From contig NZ_JASCXX010000023.1 of the NCBI RefSeq assembly GCF_030012215.1, positions 41,180 through 105,179 of the forward strand: a stretch of DNA of 64,000 bases, read 5' to 3'. The number at the start of each line of letters is the position of its first letter. Position 1 is the stretch's first letter. This document shows positions 32,581-41,461 of this stretch, in pieces. The notes under the pieces are model-generated. The model searched no databases and was not told the DNA's origin. It was given only the letters and a program-made list of their open reading frames with translations. This DNA comes from Anaerobaca lacustris (lineage in GTDB: Bacteria > Planctomycetota > Phycisphaerae > Sedimentisphaerales > Anaerobacaceae). The position numbers and the translations under genes are program-made.

Positions 32581-33588
32581 ATGCGAAAGCCCATCATTGC
32601 CGCAACGATCGTGTGCCTGCTTTGTGTCGGGACGTCATTCGCGCAGAAGACGCCAACGGGCAACCCAAGCGACTTCAAGATCAAGACCTGCCTGCATTCG
32701 GTCAGCTACGCGGGCTTCTGGCGGGGGCAGGCCCGGCTGACCGTCGACGAATTTCTTCTGAAGGCCAAAGAACTGGGCTACGACGGCGTGATGCTCATGG
32801 CCAAGCGCCCGCACGTCTCGCCGCTGGACTACGACGCCGAGGCGCGACGGGCGCTGAAGCGACGAATTGAAGGGCTCGGCCTCGAACTGGTCTGCCTGGC
32901 CGGCTACACTGACTTCACCGGCGGCAGCGACAAGGTGGGCATCCCCAACGTCGAGATCCAGGCGGCCTATGTGGGCGAGCTGGCCAGGCTCGCTCGCGAT
33001 CTGGGCACGGACGTGGTTCGCATTTTCACCGGCTACGAGCGGCCCGGCATCCCGTACGACCGGCAGTACGCGCTCGTGCTGGAGGGCTTGCGTCTGGCGG
33101 GCAAGGAAGCTGCCAAGTACGGTGTCACACTGGCCGTCCAGAACCACCACGACATCGGGTCGCACCACGACACGATGTTCTGGCTGCTCGAAGAGGTGAA
33201 CCTGCCCAACGTCAAGGCCGCGTACGATCCGTGGACGCCCACGCTCCAGGGGTTCAGTTCCGCCGAGCTGCGGGCGTCGGTCCTGAAGATGAAGCCATAC
33301 ATGATCCACACGACCGCCGCCGATTACGTTCGCCACCCGCGATACCTCTACGACGGCAGCTTGACCAACTTCATCGCGCAGGACACGGTGCTGCGGGCCG
33401 TCCCTGTCGGCGAAGGGATCATCGACTATGAGACCTTCTTCAAAGCCCTCAAGGAGATCGGCTACCAGGGCTACATCGCGTACGAAATGTGTGAGGTTCT
33501 CGACGGGGGCGGCGACCTGGAAAACCTCGACCGCACCGCTGCGAAGTTTGTCACTTACATGAGAGATTTCGAGCGGCGCAGCCGATAG
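32581..33588 (+). CDS. Exported sugar phosphate isomerase/epimerase-like protein
   Basis: An N-terminal signal peptide (AATIVCLLCVGTSFAQ) precedes a TIM-barrel domain of the xylose-isomerase-like AP2 family. LVCLAGYTDFTGG, DVVRIFTGYERPG, VTLAVQNHHDIGSHHD and VKAAYDPWTP carry the metal-binding His, Glu/Asp and Asn residues at the usual strand ends. The substrate is unknown; in planctomycetes these proteins often sit in sugar-breakdown clusters. ATG 32581 has GAGGGAG upstream. 335 residues. Confidence 0.85.
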   Translation: MRKPIIAATIVCLLCVGTSFAQKTPTGNPSDFKIKTCLHSVSYAGFWRGQARLTVDEFLLKAKELGYDGVMLMAKRPHVSPLDYDAEARRALKRRIEGLGLELVCLAGYTDFTGGSDKVGIPNVEIQAAYVGELARLARDLGTDVVRIFTGYERPGIPYDRQYALVLEGLRLAGKEAAKYGVTLAVQNHHDIGSHHDTMFWLLEEVNLPNVKAAYDPWTPTLQGFSSAELRASVLKMKPYMIHTTAADYVRHPRYLYDGSLTNFIAQDTVLRAVPVGEGIIDYETFFKALKEIGYQGYIAYEMCEVLDGGGDLENLDRTAAKFVTYMRDFERRSR

Positions 33589-33611
33589 CCCGGATCGGTG
33601 CGCTTCTGTGT

Positions 33612-35093
33612 CTATCGAGGTTTGTCGGCGAGGTCGTCGTTGATGGCGGCCGCAGCGATGCGGCCCTGGCCCATCGCCAGAATGACGGTGGCCGCGCCGA
33701 GCACGATGTCGCCTCCGGCATAGACGCCCGGCATCGAGGTCCGGCAGTTCTCATCGACGACGAGGTTGCCCCACTTGTTGAACTCGAGGCCCGTTGTGGT
33801 CTGTCGGATCAGCGGATTGGCCTGGTTGCCGATGGCGATGATGACGGTATCGACGTCGATCAGGAACTCCGATCCGGCGATGGCCACGGGCCGCCTGCGC
33901 CCGGAGTCGTCCGGCTCGCCCAGCTCGTAGCGCAGGCACTCGATGGCCGTTGCGCGGCTGTTCTGGTCGCCCACGATCCGCTTGGGGCTCTGCAGCAGGT
34001 GGAATTCGATGCCCTCCTGTTTGGCGTGATGGACCTCTTCGACGCGGGCGGGCATCTCCTTCTCGGTTCGGCGGTAGATCAGATACACCTTCTCGGCGCC
34101 GACGCGCACCGCCGTACGGGCTGCATCCATTGCGACGTTGCCGCCGCCGACGACCGCGACTCTCTTCGACGCGGCGATGGGGGTGTCGGCGCCCGAGCCG
34201 AAGTCGTAGGCTTTCATCAGGTTGGCCCGGGTCAGGTATTCATTGGCGCTGTAGACGCCGACGAGCGACTCGCCTTCGATACCCATGAAGCTGGGCAGGC
34301 CCGCGCCGACGCCGATATAGACGGCGTCGAAGCCATCTTCGGTCATGAGCTGTTCGATGGTCCGCGTGCGTCCGACGATGAAGTTCGTCACGATCCGCAC
34401 GCCCATTTTCTTCAGCGTCTCGATCTCGTCATGAACGATGGCCTTGGGCAGCCGGAACTCCGGGATGCCATAGACCATGACACCGCCGGGCTTGTGAAAG
34501 GCCTCGAAGACCGTGACGTCGTGGCCGGCCCTTCGCGTGTCGGCCGCCGCCACGATGCCGCCGGGGCCCGATCCGACGATGGCGACCTTTTTGCCCGTCA
34601 GCGACGCAACGGATGGGATGGCGGCGCCATTGCAGTCGAGATCCGCGACGAATCGTTCGAGCCGCCCGATGGAGACGGCCCTCGAAACATCCTTGAACTT
34701 GAGTCCGACGGTGCACGTCTCCTGGCACTGCACTTCCTGCGGGCAGACGCGTCCGCAGACCGCCGGCAGCAGCGAGTTCTCCTTGATGATATCGAGGGCC
34801 CGATCACAGTGGCCGTCCGCGATGGCGGCGATGAAATCCTTGATCCGAATGCCAACCGGGCAGCCTTGTACGCACGGGGCGGTCTTGCACTGGAGGCACC
34901 GCATCGCTTCGAGGCGAGCCTGCATCTCCGTATAGCCCAGCGCGACCTCACTGACGTTGCGGCGTCGCGCTGCGGCGTCCTGCTCGGGCATGTTCTGCGG
35001 CGGAATGTCAAACCGATCCCTGGGCTTCAGTGTGCCGGCCTTCTGTTTGGCCAGCAGGCTCTCCAACAGTTCCTGTCTCTCTTCGTGCGTCAC
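33612..35093 (-). CDS. NfnB/GltD-like flavoprotein oxidoreductase large subunit
   Basis: The N-terminus holds eight cysteines in the GltD-type [4Fe-4S] arrangement (CLQCKTAPCVQGCPVGI, then CGRVCPQEVQCQETC). An FAD motif (VAIVGSGPGGIVAAADTRRAG) and an NAD(P)H motif (VAVVGGGNVAMDAARTA) follow. It is 493 residues and begins with GTG. On its own it would be called glutamate synthase small subunit, but it is directly preceded by an NfnA-like subunit. The pair therefore looks like NADH-dependent ferredoxin:NADP oxidoreductase (NfnAB), a bifurcating complex. Sulfide dehydrogenase SudAB is closely related and cannot be excluded. Confidence 0.85.
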   Translation of the reverse strand: MTHEERQELLESLLAKQKAGTLKPRDRFDIPPQNMPEQDAAARRRNVSEVALGYTEMQARLEAMRCLQCKTAPCVQGCPVGIRIKDFIAAIADGHCDRALDIIKENSLLPAVCGRVCPQEVQCQETCTVGLKFKDVSRAVSIGRLERFVADLDCNGAAIPSVASLTGKKVAIVGSGPGGIVAAADTRRAGHDVTVFEAFHKPGGVMVYGIPEFRLPKAIVHDEIETLKKMGVRIVTNFIVGRTRTIEQLMTEDGFDAVYIGVGAGLPSFMGIEGESLVGVYSANEYLTRANLMKAYDFGSGADTPIAASKRVAVVGGGNVAMDAARTAVRVGAEKVYLIYRRTEKEMPARVEEVHHAKQEGIEFHLLQSPKRIVGDQNSRATAIECLRYELGEPDDSGRRRPVAIAGSEFLIDVDTVIIAIGNQANPLIRQTTTGLEFNKWGNLVVDENCRTSMPGVYAGGDIVLGAATVILAMGQGRIAAAAINDDLADKPR

Positions 35094-35131
35094 AATGGGG
35101 ATTCCTGGTCAAGGCGCTGCGGCGGTTGCGG

Positions 35132-35986
35132 TCATTCATCCAGGCCGATCTTGCATCGGTGCTGCTCGTATTGCTCGTGCGCCTGTCGTTCCTGCGGCTT
35201 GTAGGCGTTCATGCGTTTGATCATCAGATCGAAGTTGACCCGGTGCCCGTCGAATTCGGGCCCGTCGACGCAGACGAACTTGGGCTTGCCGTCGACCTCG
35301 ACGCGGCACCCGCCACACATACCGGTCCCATCGATCATGATCGTGTTCAGCGAGACCTGGGTCGGCACGTCGAATTGCCGGGTCACATCGCAGCAGAACT
35401 TCATCATGATCGTCGGGCCGATAATAAAGGCATGGCCTGGTCTGGGATCGCGGCCGCATGCCTCTGCGAGCGGCTCGGTGACGAGCGCCTTGCGGCCGTA
35501 GGAGCCGTCGTCGGTCGTGACGACGAGTTCGTCGCTGATTGCGGCGAAGTCGCGCTCGAGAATGAGCCGGTCCTTCGAGCGGAAGCCGAGGATGCTGACG
35601 AGGCGGTTGCCCGCGTTCTTCAGGGCGGTTGCGATCGGCAGCAGGGGGGCGGCTCCGATCCCGCCTCCGACGCAGACGACGGTCCCGAAATTCTCGATGT
35701 GCGTGGGCGTACCGAGCGGCCCCGAGATGTTGGCAATTTCGTCACCCTCGGCCAGGTTCGCCATCTCGGCCGTCGTCTTGCCGACGCGCTGCCAGATCAG
35801 CTCGATCGTGCCGGCCGAGGGATCGGCCCCGGCAATGGTCAGGGGGATCCGTTCGGAGTAGTCGTTGTTGATGCTGAGAATGATGAACTGGCCCGGCTGC
35901 CGGGCCTGTGCGATCAAAGGAGCTTCGATGCGCGCCCAGAAGACGTCCGTGCCCAGCTCTTTCTTGCCTACGATTCGATGGGACAT
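35132..35986 (-). CDS. NfnA/SudB-like FAD/NAD-binding subunit
   Basis: The 284-residue member of the ferredoxin-NADP reductase family has an FAD-binding region (PGQFIILSINNDYSERIPLTIAG) and an NAD-binding Rossmann segment (VVCVGGGIGAAPLLPIATAL). A C-terminal [2Fe-2S] cluster motif is IDGTGMCGGCRVEVDG with a further Cys in KFVCVDGP. It lies 38 nt before the large subunit. Its presence is what points to an Nfn-type bifurcating pair and away from ordinary glutamate synthase. Confidence 0.87.
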   Translation of the reverse strand: MSHRIVGKKELGTDVFWARIEAPLIAQARQPGQFIILSINNDYSERIPLTIAGADPSAGTIELIWQRVGKTTAEMANLAEGDEIANISGPLGTPTHIENFGTVVCVGGGIGAAPLLPIATALKNAGNRLVSILGFRSKDRLILERDFAAISDELVVTTDDGSYGRKALVTEPLAEACGRDPRPGHAFIIGPTIMMKFCCDVTRQFDVPTQVSLNTIMIDGTGMCGGCRVEVDGKPKFVCVDGPEFDGHRVNFDLMIKRMNAYKPQERQAHEQYEQHRCKIGLDE

Positions 35987-36087
35987 TCGGCCGATGGTTT
36001 CCTCCGAAGATCTGTGGTCCGTATTGCCGCGAGCCGCGCCTTACGAGACAGCATGGGCAACGAAGGCGCATCTATCAGCTCATCATC

Positions 36088-36414
36088 TTACAGCAGACTG
36101 TCGATCGCTTCGGCGAGGTCCTTCTTGCCCGTCAGGCCGACCCATTTCTTCTGGACCTGTCCCTCTTTGAACAGGATGATCGTCGGGATGGCGCTGATGC
36201 CGAACTCGACCGCACTGTCGCGGGCGTCATCGGTATTCAGCTTGCAGATCTTGGCTTTCCCGGCATATTCGTTGGCAAGCTCTTCGATGACCGGACCGAT
36301 CATCTTGCAGGGCCCGCACCACGGCGCCCAGAAGTCCACCAGGACCGGGCCCTCGGAATTGTGCACTACCTCATCGAAAGTGGCATCCGTCAGTTCGATT
36401 ACGTTGCCTGCCAT
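36088..36414 (-). CDS. trxA: Thioredoxin
   Basis: Thiol-disulfide reductant of 108 residues: PVLVDFWAPWCGPCKMIGPVIEEL with active site WCGPC at 32-36, and the cis-proline in FGISAIPTIILF. Start ATG 36414 has AAGGA seven bases upstream; the longer frame to 36513 is not needed. It precedes the NfnAB genes on the same strand, consistent with a redox cluster. Confidence 0.96.
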   Translation of the reverse strand: MAGNVIELTDATFDEVVHNSEGPVLVDFWAPWCGPCKMIGPVIEELANEYAGKAKICKLNTDDARDSAVEFGISAIPTIILFKEGQVQKKWVGLTGKKDLAEAIDSLL

Positions 36415-36564
36415 GATCGTATCCTTCCTGTGTTTGCCCCGATGTCCAAGTCCCGCTGCCGGCACGTTCCACCGACAGGCGACCGCCCCTGGTGTGCGCT
36501 CGGTGGGCCTCATTCGGTCCGAGAAACGGCAGCTATTCTAAGGGTGGGGCAGGGGATTGTCAAT

Positions 36565-37629
36565 TCACAAACGGTCGGCGGGCGAAGGCGGCTGGGTTTC
36601 GACCGTTGGGGCCTCCTGGGGCCGCTCGGCCGGCGGGTCCTTTCTGGCGGGCAGTTCCAGGACGGGAATCGGCAATTCGGCGGCGGACTCGCCCGCTGCC
36701 TGCTCTGCGGCTTGCAGCGTGTCGGGGTCCTCCGGCTGGAGGGCAGGCCGGTTCGGCCTGGCGGGCAATTCCTCAATCGGGATCGCGGGTTTGCGGGGCG
36801 GCTCGCTGTCCGATGGGGCCAGGCTTTCATCGGGTGTTTCGGGCTCCTCTTCTGCAACGGAGAGGATGGCCCTCTGCACAGCCTGTTCGGCAGGCTCATC
36901 CGTCAGGGCCCGCAGGTAGATCTGATTGGCGGCGGTTTCGCTCTGCTCGGCCCAGATCAGCTTGTCGCGAATCAGTTCGAGCAGGGCCAGGAACAACCCG
37001 ACCATGACGAGGCGGTTCGGACGGGTGTCGAAAACACGCTCGAACGTCATCGGGCCTTCAGTCTGGAGGCGGTGCAGGATCTCGATCTGGTACAGGTCGA
37101 TCGGGGTATCGTCCTTGATATGGCCCGTATAGACGGTGTTGCCGATGGCCTTGCAGACCGTGTCGAAGGCTTCGAGCAGGTCCCAGATACTGACCTGGTC
37201 CATGTCCACTTCGGGCTCAGCGTCCGGCGCCAGTCGGTCGATCAGGCTGGTCGGACGCCCGTATCGTTCCTGATGTTGCTCGGCGGCCGCATCGAGAAGA
37301 TTGGCGGCGTCTTTGAACTTCTTGTATTCGAGGAGCTGACGGATCAGTTCGGCCCGCGGATCGCTGGCCTCCTCTGCGGTCATCTCTTCCGGCGCCGCCT
37401 TCGGCAGCAGCATGGCCGACTTGATCTCCATTAGCGTCGCGGCCATGACCAGAAAATCGCCGGCCAGGTCGATGTCGAACTGCTTGAGGATCTCGACATA
37501 GCGCAGGTACTGATCCGTGATCTTCGCCAGAGGGATGTCGTAGATATCGACCTCCTCCTTGCGGACCAGGTACAGCAGCAGGTCGAGCGGGCCGGCGAAG
37601 ATCTCCAGATTGACGCGGTAATCAGCCAG
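36565..37629 (-). CDS. scpA: Segregation and condensation protein A (CTG start)
   Basis: The kleisin of the Smc-ScpAB condensin. The N-terminal block is DYRVNLEIFAGPLDLLLYLV followed by RKEEVDIYDIPLAKITDQYL, then DLAGDFLVMAATLMEIKSAMLLP and the C-terminal winged-helix region before a Pro/Glu-rich tail of about 100 residues. The first ATG in frame (37446) lies deep inside this conserved block and cannot be the start. Upstream there is no ATG, GTG or TTG before the stop at 37642-37644 region; a CTG at 37629-37627 stands 6 nt after AGGAG and gives LADYRVNLE. I take CTG as the start; 354 residues. It follows the DUF2007 gene by 12 nt. Confidence 0.9.
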   Translation of the reverse strand: MADYRVNLEIFAGPLDLLLYLVRKEEVDIYDIPLAKITDQYLRYVEILKQFDIDLAGDFLVMAATLMEIKSAMLLPKAAPEEMTAEEASDPRAELIRQLLEYKKFKDAANLLDAAAEQHQERYGRPTSLIDRLAPDAEPEVDMDQVSIWDLLEAFDTVCKAIGNTVYTGHIKDDTPIDLYQIEILHRLQTEGPMTFERVFDTRPNRLVMVGLFLALLELIRDKLIWAEQSETAANQIYLRALTDEPAEQAVQRAILSVAEEEPETPDESLAPSDSEPPRKPAIPIEELPARPNRPALQPEDPDTLQAAEQAAGESAAELPIPVLELPARKDPPAERPQEAPTVETQPPSPADRL

Positions 37630-37641
37630 GGGACGCTCCTG

Positions 37642-37857
37642 TCAGTCCTGCTCTTGGAGGATCTTCTGGGCCTTCTCGGCGTCGCACTCGAACGTCTGGA
37701 GTTCGATATCCTGTACGACGGGCGCGCCGGCGTAGATGTTGCCGACGTTCTCGCCCATGACGACCGCCTTGATGCCGTTGTCGTCCAGTTGCTGTCGGGC
37801 CAGTTCGGCCTCGATGTAGTTCTCGAATCGAGCGACGGTTACGAGTCTGTCTTCCAT
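37642..37857 (-). CDS. DUF2007 family small protein
   Basis: A 71-residue protein with VTVARFENYIEAELARQQLD and GIKAVVMGENVGN blocks that match DUF2007, a ferredoxin-like fold often called a putative signal-transducing domain. ATG 37857 has AGGAG seven bases upstream. It overlaps the trpS stop region and precedes scpA, so the three are probably one transcript. Function unknown. Confidence 0.85.
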   Translation of the reverse strand: MEDRLVTVARFENYIEAELARQQLDDNGIKAVVMGENVGNIYAGAPVVQDIELQTFECDAEKAQKILQEQD

Positions 37858-37859
37858 GG

Positions 37860-38837
37860 TCACGCTCCTAACCCGACGGCCCTTCGGGCCTCGATCAGGG
37901 TTTGTGCGGCGACGGCCTTCGCGCGGGCGGCACCGCGTTCGAGCATCTTGCGAACGTCGCCGGCATTGTTTTCGAGCTCGGCTCGCTTCTGGCGGTACGG
38001 CTGGAAGTAGTCGATCATCAACTCGGCCAGCCGCTTCTTGGCTTCACCATAGCCCATGCCTCCGTTGCGGTACCGGGCATCCCATTCGGCCAGCTCCTGC
38101 GGCGAGGCGACCAGCTTCAGCAGGGCAAAGACGTTGCATGTGGCCGGGTCCTTGGGCTCCTCCACGGGGGTCGAGTCCGTGACGATCTTCATGATCTTCT
38201 TCTTGACGCTCTTCTCCGGCTCGAAGATCTCGATCGTATTGCCGTAGCTCTTGCTCATCTTGCGTCCGTCCGTGCCCGGCACGACGGCAACGGATTCGAT
38301 GATATGTTCCTCGGGGATCGTGAAGACCTCCCCATAGGCGTTGTTGAACCGCATGGCGATGTCGCGGGTCACCTCGATATGCTGCTTCTGGTCGGCCCCG
38401 ACGGGCACGAGGTTCGATTGGAAGATCAGGATGTCGGCCGCCTGAAGGACGGGATAGGCGAAGAGTCCGTGGTTCGGTGTGAGCCCCTGGGCGACCTTGT
38501 CCTTGTAGCTGACGCACCGTTGAAGCAGGCCCAGCGGGGTGACGCAGCTCAGCAGCCAGGTCAGTTCGGTCACTTCGGGCACGTCCGATTGCCGCCAGAA
38601 CACCGTCTTTTCCGTATCGAGTCCCAGGGCGATGTAGTCCATCGCGACGTCGAGGGTATGCCGGGCCAGGGCCTCCGGCGACGGATTGCTCGTCAGGGCG
38701 TGGTAATCCGCGATGAAATAGAAGCCCTCATGCTCGGCCTGCAACTCGAGATGCTGTCGCATCGCACCGAAATAGTTGCCGACGTGCAGCCGCCCCGAGG
38801 GCTGAATGCCTGATAAGACTCTCAACGGCGCCTCCAA
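37860..38837 (-). CDS. trpS: Tryptophanyl-tRNA synthetase
   Basis: Class I aminoacyl-tRNA synthetase of 325 residues. The HIGH-like motif is GRLHVGNYFGA (15-25) and the KMSKS motif is KMSKSYGN; GIQPSGRLHVGNYFGAM and LVPVGADQKQHIEVTRDIAMRFN are characteristic of TrpS. The protein charges tRNA-Trp. First gene of the trpS-DUF2007-scpA group. Confidence 0.97.
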   Translation of the reverse strand: MEAPLRVLSGIQPSGRLHVGNYFGAMRQHLELQAEHEGFYFIADYHALTSNPSPEALARHTLDVAMDYIALGLDTEKTVFWRQSDVPEVTELTWLLSCVTPLGLLQRCVSYKDKVAQGLTPNHGLFAYPVLQAADILIFQSNLVPVGADQKQHIEVTRDIAMRFNNAYGEVFTIPEEHIIESVAVVPGTDGRKMSKSYGNTIEIFEPEKSVKKKIMKIVTDSTPVEEPKDPATCNVFALLKLVASPQELAEWDARYRNGGMGYGEAKKRLAELMIDYFQPYRQKRAELENNAGDVRKMLERGAARAKAVAAQTLIEARRAVGLGA

Positions 38838-39163
38838 AAAGCAAGAACAGAAACGAACAAGGTAGATCCGGGCACCAGAAGAGCATACTCGCGAGGAGAG
38901 TCAGCGTCAAGGTTTTTGGGGTCTGCCCGATGCGCCGGCTGGATGGTCCCTGCCTCCTGGCCCCGATGGATCGAGCATAGACCTCCCCTGCGGCGTCCCC
39001 TTCCATCGAGCCACGAATGGAGAACTGAGGCCCCGTGATCGGCGGACGGCTTCGGCCCTGCTCGCCGAGACCACCGCTCCCGGAGGCGCTGACACACCCG
39101 ATGTGACCGTTGCCCCGAGGAGCACGGCTCACACCAGCGCGATCGCACGAGCCGAATCGGTCG
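38838..39163. other. Intergenic region, nothing supported
   Basis: No gene, terminator or promoter is convincing in these 326 nt. Several overlapping frames of about 70-130 codons show no motif. It should contain the trpS promoter on the minus strand. Confidence 0.45.
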
Positions 39164-39358
39164 CTACGATCTTCCCAGCGACTTCATGTACCTCTTGTTC
39201 TTCTTGAGTCCCATCCGGGAAGCCTTCTTCTTGACCGCTTCCGTCGGGCGACCCAAGTTCGAGGCCACTTCAGCCGTGGCGTGATCCGGGAAGAGTTTTC
39301 GGAGTTGCTTGATGTCGTCCTTTGACCACATCCCCTTGACAAGTGTCTTCCTTGCCAT
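39164..39358 (-). CDS. Small SANT/Myb-like DNA-binding protein
   Basis: A 64-residue basic protein: WSKDDIKQLRKLFPDHATAEVASNLGRPTEAVKKKASRMGLKK looks like a SANT/Myb-type helix-turn-helix, with a W at the first position and a final helix carrying R/K. A strong AGGAGG lies 7 nt before ATG 39358. It could be a transcription or nucleoid-associated factor; there is no partner in view. Identification of the fold is by eye. Confidence 0.7.
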   Translation of the reverse strand: MARKTLVKGMWSKDDIKQLRKLFPDHATAEVASNLGRPTEAVKKKASRMGLKKNKRYMKSLGRS

Positions 39359-39448
39359 TTGGCGCCTCCTTTCGACGCACCTAACACCGTAGGTTAAGAC
39401 ATGCAACTGGATTCTATGGCGCTTCTGACGTCACAATCAAGGACTTTT

Positions 39449-39476
39449 CCACACGAAGAACCAAAAATTCGTGTGG
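39449..39476. other. Perfect 9-bp hairpin
   Basis: CCACACGAA and TTCGTGTGG pair around a 10-nt A-rich loop, in the gap between the SANT-like gene and the peroxiredoxin. No T-run follows on either strand; it may be a weak terminator or a protein site. Confidence 0.35.
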
Positions 39477-39621
39477 CCCAGCCAGGGACTTCGCCCGTCA
39501 CAATCCCCTACGAGACAACTGCCGACGGGTTCGCCACGTCGTCGGGAGGTGCTTGAGGACCTTGGTTCCGAATGTCGCGACGGTGTCGGGTTCGAGTCGC
39601 GACATCGTGCACCGGCTTTCT

Positions 39622-40083
39622 TCAGCCGAGCGTCCTGCGAGCGTTCGGCACGGTGTCCTGGGGCTTGACCTTGTATGAGGCCTGGAGAATCCTGCCGGTC
39701 TCGTCGATCAGAAAGGACGAACGGATGATCCCCTGGTAGGTCTTGCCGTACATGGATTTCTCCCCCCACGCGCCGTAGGCTTGAGCGACGGCGTGGTCGG
39801 GGTCGCTCAGCAGCGGGAAACCCAGTCCGTACGTGTCGTCGAACTTCTTCTGCCTGGCCGGCTGATCGGGACTGATCCCGACCGCGACGGCTCCCGCCTC
39901 CGCCAATTCCTCCATGGCGTCGCGGACGCTACAGGCCTGGGTCGTGCAGCCCGGGGTGTCCGCCTTGGGGTAGAAGTAGAGAAGGAGCTTTCTGGCCTTG
40001 AAATCGGCCAGCGAGACTTCGCGGCCGTCCTGGTCCTTCAATGTGAATGCCGGTGCCCGATCCCCTGCCTTGAGTTGTGCCAT
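39622..40083 (-). CDS. bcp: Thioredoxin-dependent peroxiredoxin (Bcp/PrxQ type)
   Basis: 153 residues. The block YFYPKADTPGCTTQACSVRD contains the peroxidatic Cys 46 and a resolving Cys 51, five residues apart, as in PrxQ. DDTYGLGFPLLSDPD and SSFLIDETGRI follow. It reduces hydroperoxides with electrons from thioredoxin; trxA is about 3 kb away. Confidence 0.93.
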   Translation of the reverse strand: MAQLKAGDRAPAFTLKDQDGREVSLADFKARKLLLYFYPKADTPGCTTQACSVRDAMEELAEAGAVAVGISPDQPARQKKFDDTYGLGFPLLSDPDHAVAQAYGAWGEKSMYGKTYQGIIRSSFLIDETGRILQASYKVKPQDTVPNARRTLG

Positions 40084-40267
40084 TGCGATCTCCTTCGTTT
40101 AGCGAGACATGATCGGTCGGCCGGACCGAGTCTCCAGGCCCGGGATGTCACGATCGCCTGAAGATACGCGGAAACCGCATGGGTGTTCTCCCGGCCGGCT
40201 CATTCCCGCCAAAAAAACCGGACTTTGGCTGCGGGCGCGGCGTGAGACCGTCGTCAGAGGGCCTTTT

Positions 40268-41263
40268 TCATCGTCTGTCCGCGATTCGGAGAGTGTCGCC
40301 GGAGTCGATCAGCTCGAACAGGCAGGCCCGCTCCTTCGGGCTGCGATTGGGGCTGTGCAGCAGGAGCATCAGCTTTCCGTCGAAGGCTGTGAAGATCATC
40401 CCATGTCCGCCGTCCTCTCGGAAGAGAGGCTCCGGCATGTGGACCCAGGGGCCCAGGACCCGGCCCGACTGGGAGGCGGCAATGCCCGTCGTGTATCCGG
40501 TTTCGGTGAAGCTGGACCAGATCATCAGCAGCCTTCCCGTCCGGGTCCGGTAGAGAAAGGGTCCATCGGTGACGCACCGGTCCCGGCCCTCAGGGGTCCA
40601 AGGTGCGTCGCTGGCCTTGAACAGCGTCACCGGCGGCCCCGCGACATCGGACAGGTCGTCCTTCAGCCGGACCAAGGCGATCGTGCCGTCTTTGATCTGG
40701 ACCCATTCGTGGCAATACACCATATACGGAACCCCATCCTCGACCCACAGGGTCCCATCCAGGGCCATGATGTTGGGATCGGTGTGCGACCGATTGTGGA
40801 ACGGTTGAAACGGGCCCATCGGCGAATCGGCAACGAGCACCTGTGTGCCTCGCGCGGTTTTCTCGGGCCAGTCGGGCCAGGGCTCGTCGGACAGCCGCTG
40901 GCTGCCGTTCATGGTGGCGAACAGGTAGTATCTGCCCTTGTAGCAGTGCATTTCGGGCGCCCAGATGTGTCCCTGGGCCCAGAAGTCGGGTCCGATCTCG
41001 AATACCAGGTACGGCCCGGTCCACGTCCGCAGGTCCTTGCTCGTCAGCACCGATACCGCGTTGGTTTGTGTGCCGGCCGGCCGCACGGAGGACGTGACGA
41101 GGTAATACGTCTGTGTCGCCTGGTCCGCGAGGATGAACGGATCGCGCAATCGCGTCTCGGCCAGTGTGAAGGTACGCATCTCCTGAGCCAATGAAGGGGT
41201 CAGGCAGCACAAAATCAGAACGGTATGAAGGGCTGTTCGCATCATCATATACCCATCTGTCAT
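40268..41263 (-). CDS. Secreted glycoside hydrolase family 43-like enzyme
   Basis: The signal peptide (MRTALHTVLILCCLTPSLAQ) precedes a five-bladed beta-propeller. RLRDPFILAD carries the catalytic-base Asp of GH43, IWAPEMHCYKGRYYLFATM is a family marker, and DDGHGMIF-like and TLWVEDGVPYMVYCHEW (possible catalytic Glu) follow. Likely activities are arabinan or xylan side-chain hydrolysis; the exact substrate is not readable. ATG 41263 or one of the three ATGs at 41242-41248 is the start. 331 residues. Confidence 0.82.
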   Translation of the reverse strand: MTDGYMMMRTALHTVLILCCLTPSLAQEMRTFTLAETRLRDPFILADQATQTYYLVTSSVRPAGTQTNAVSVLTSKDLRTWTGPYLVFEIGPDFWAQGHIWAPEMHCYKGRYYLFATMNGSQRLSDEPWPDWPEKTARGTQVLVADSPMGPFQPFHNRSHTDPNIMALDGTLWVEDGVPYMVYCHEWVQIKDGTIALVRLKDDLSDVAGPPVTLFKASDAPWTPEGRDRCVTDGPFLYRTRTGRLLMIWSSFTETGYTTGIAASQSGRVLGPWVHMPEPLFREDGGHGMIFTAFDGKLMLLLHSPNRSPKERACLFELIDSGDTLRIADRR

Positions 41264-41461
41264 TCGGGAGGCGGTACGTGCCTTCGATAGGGCGAGGATA
41301 CCTGCGGTTCATAGGGGATTCAAGTGTTTTCGCCCCGCGGCGTTGGGAGGGGGCTGAGACCTGTACAGCCGCGGTTTTTTCGTTTCCGTCGCGCTTATCC
41401 GACCCGCCTGGAATGCCGATGAACAGTTCATATGGTCCCGATGTTTTGGAGGTGGACAGCC

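Noticed and set aside
33612..35093. A call of glutamate synthase small subunit (gltD)
   Set aside because: The directly preceding NfnA-like subunit, with no GltB gene in view, makes an Nfn- or Sud-type complex more likely.
39577..39611. A tRNA-like T-arm (GGGTTCGAGTCGCG) on the plus strand
   Set aside because: The stem has a G-G mismatch, and no matching acceptor 5' half, D-arm or anticodon arm is found upstream.
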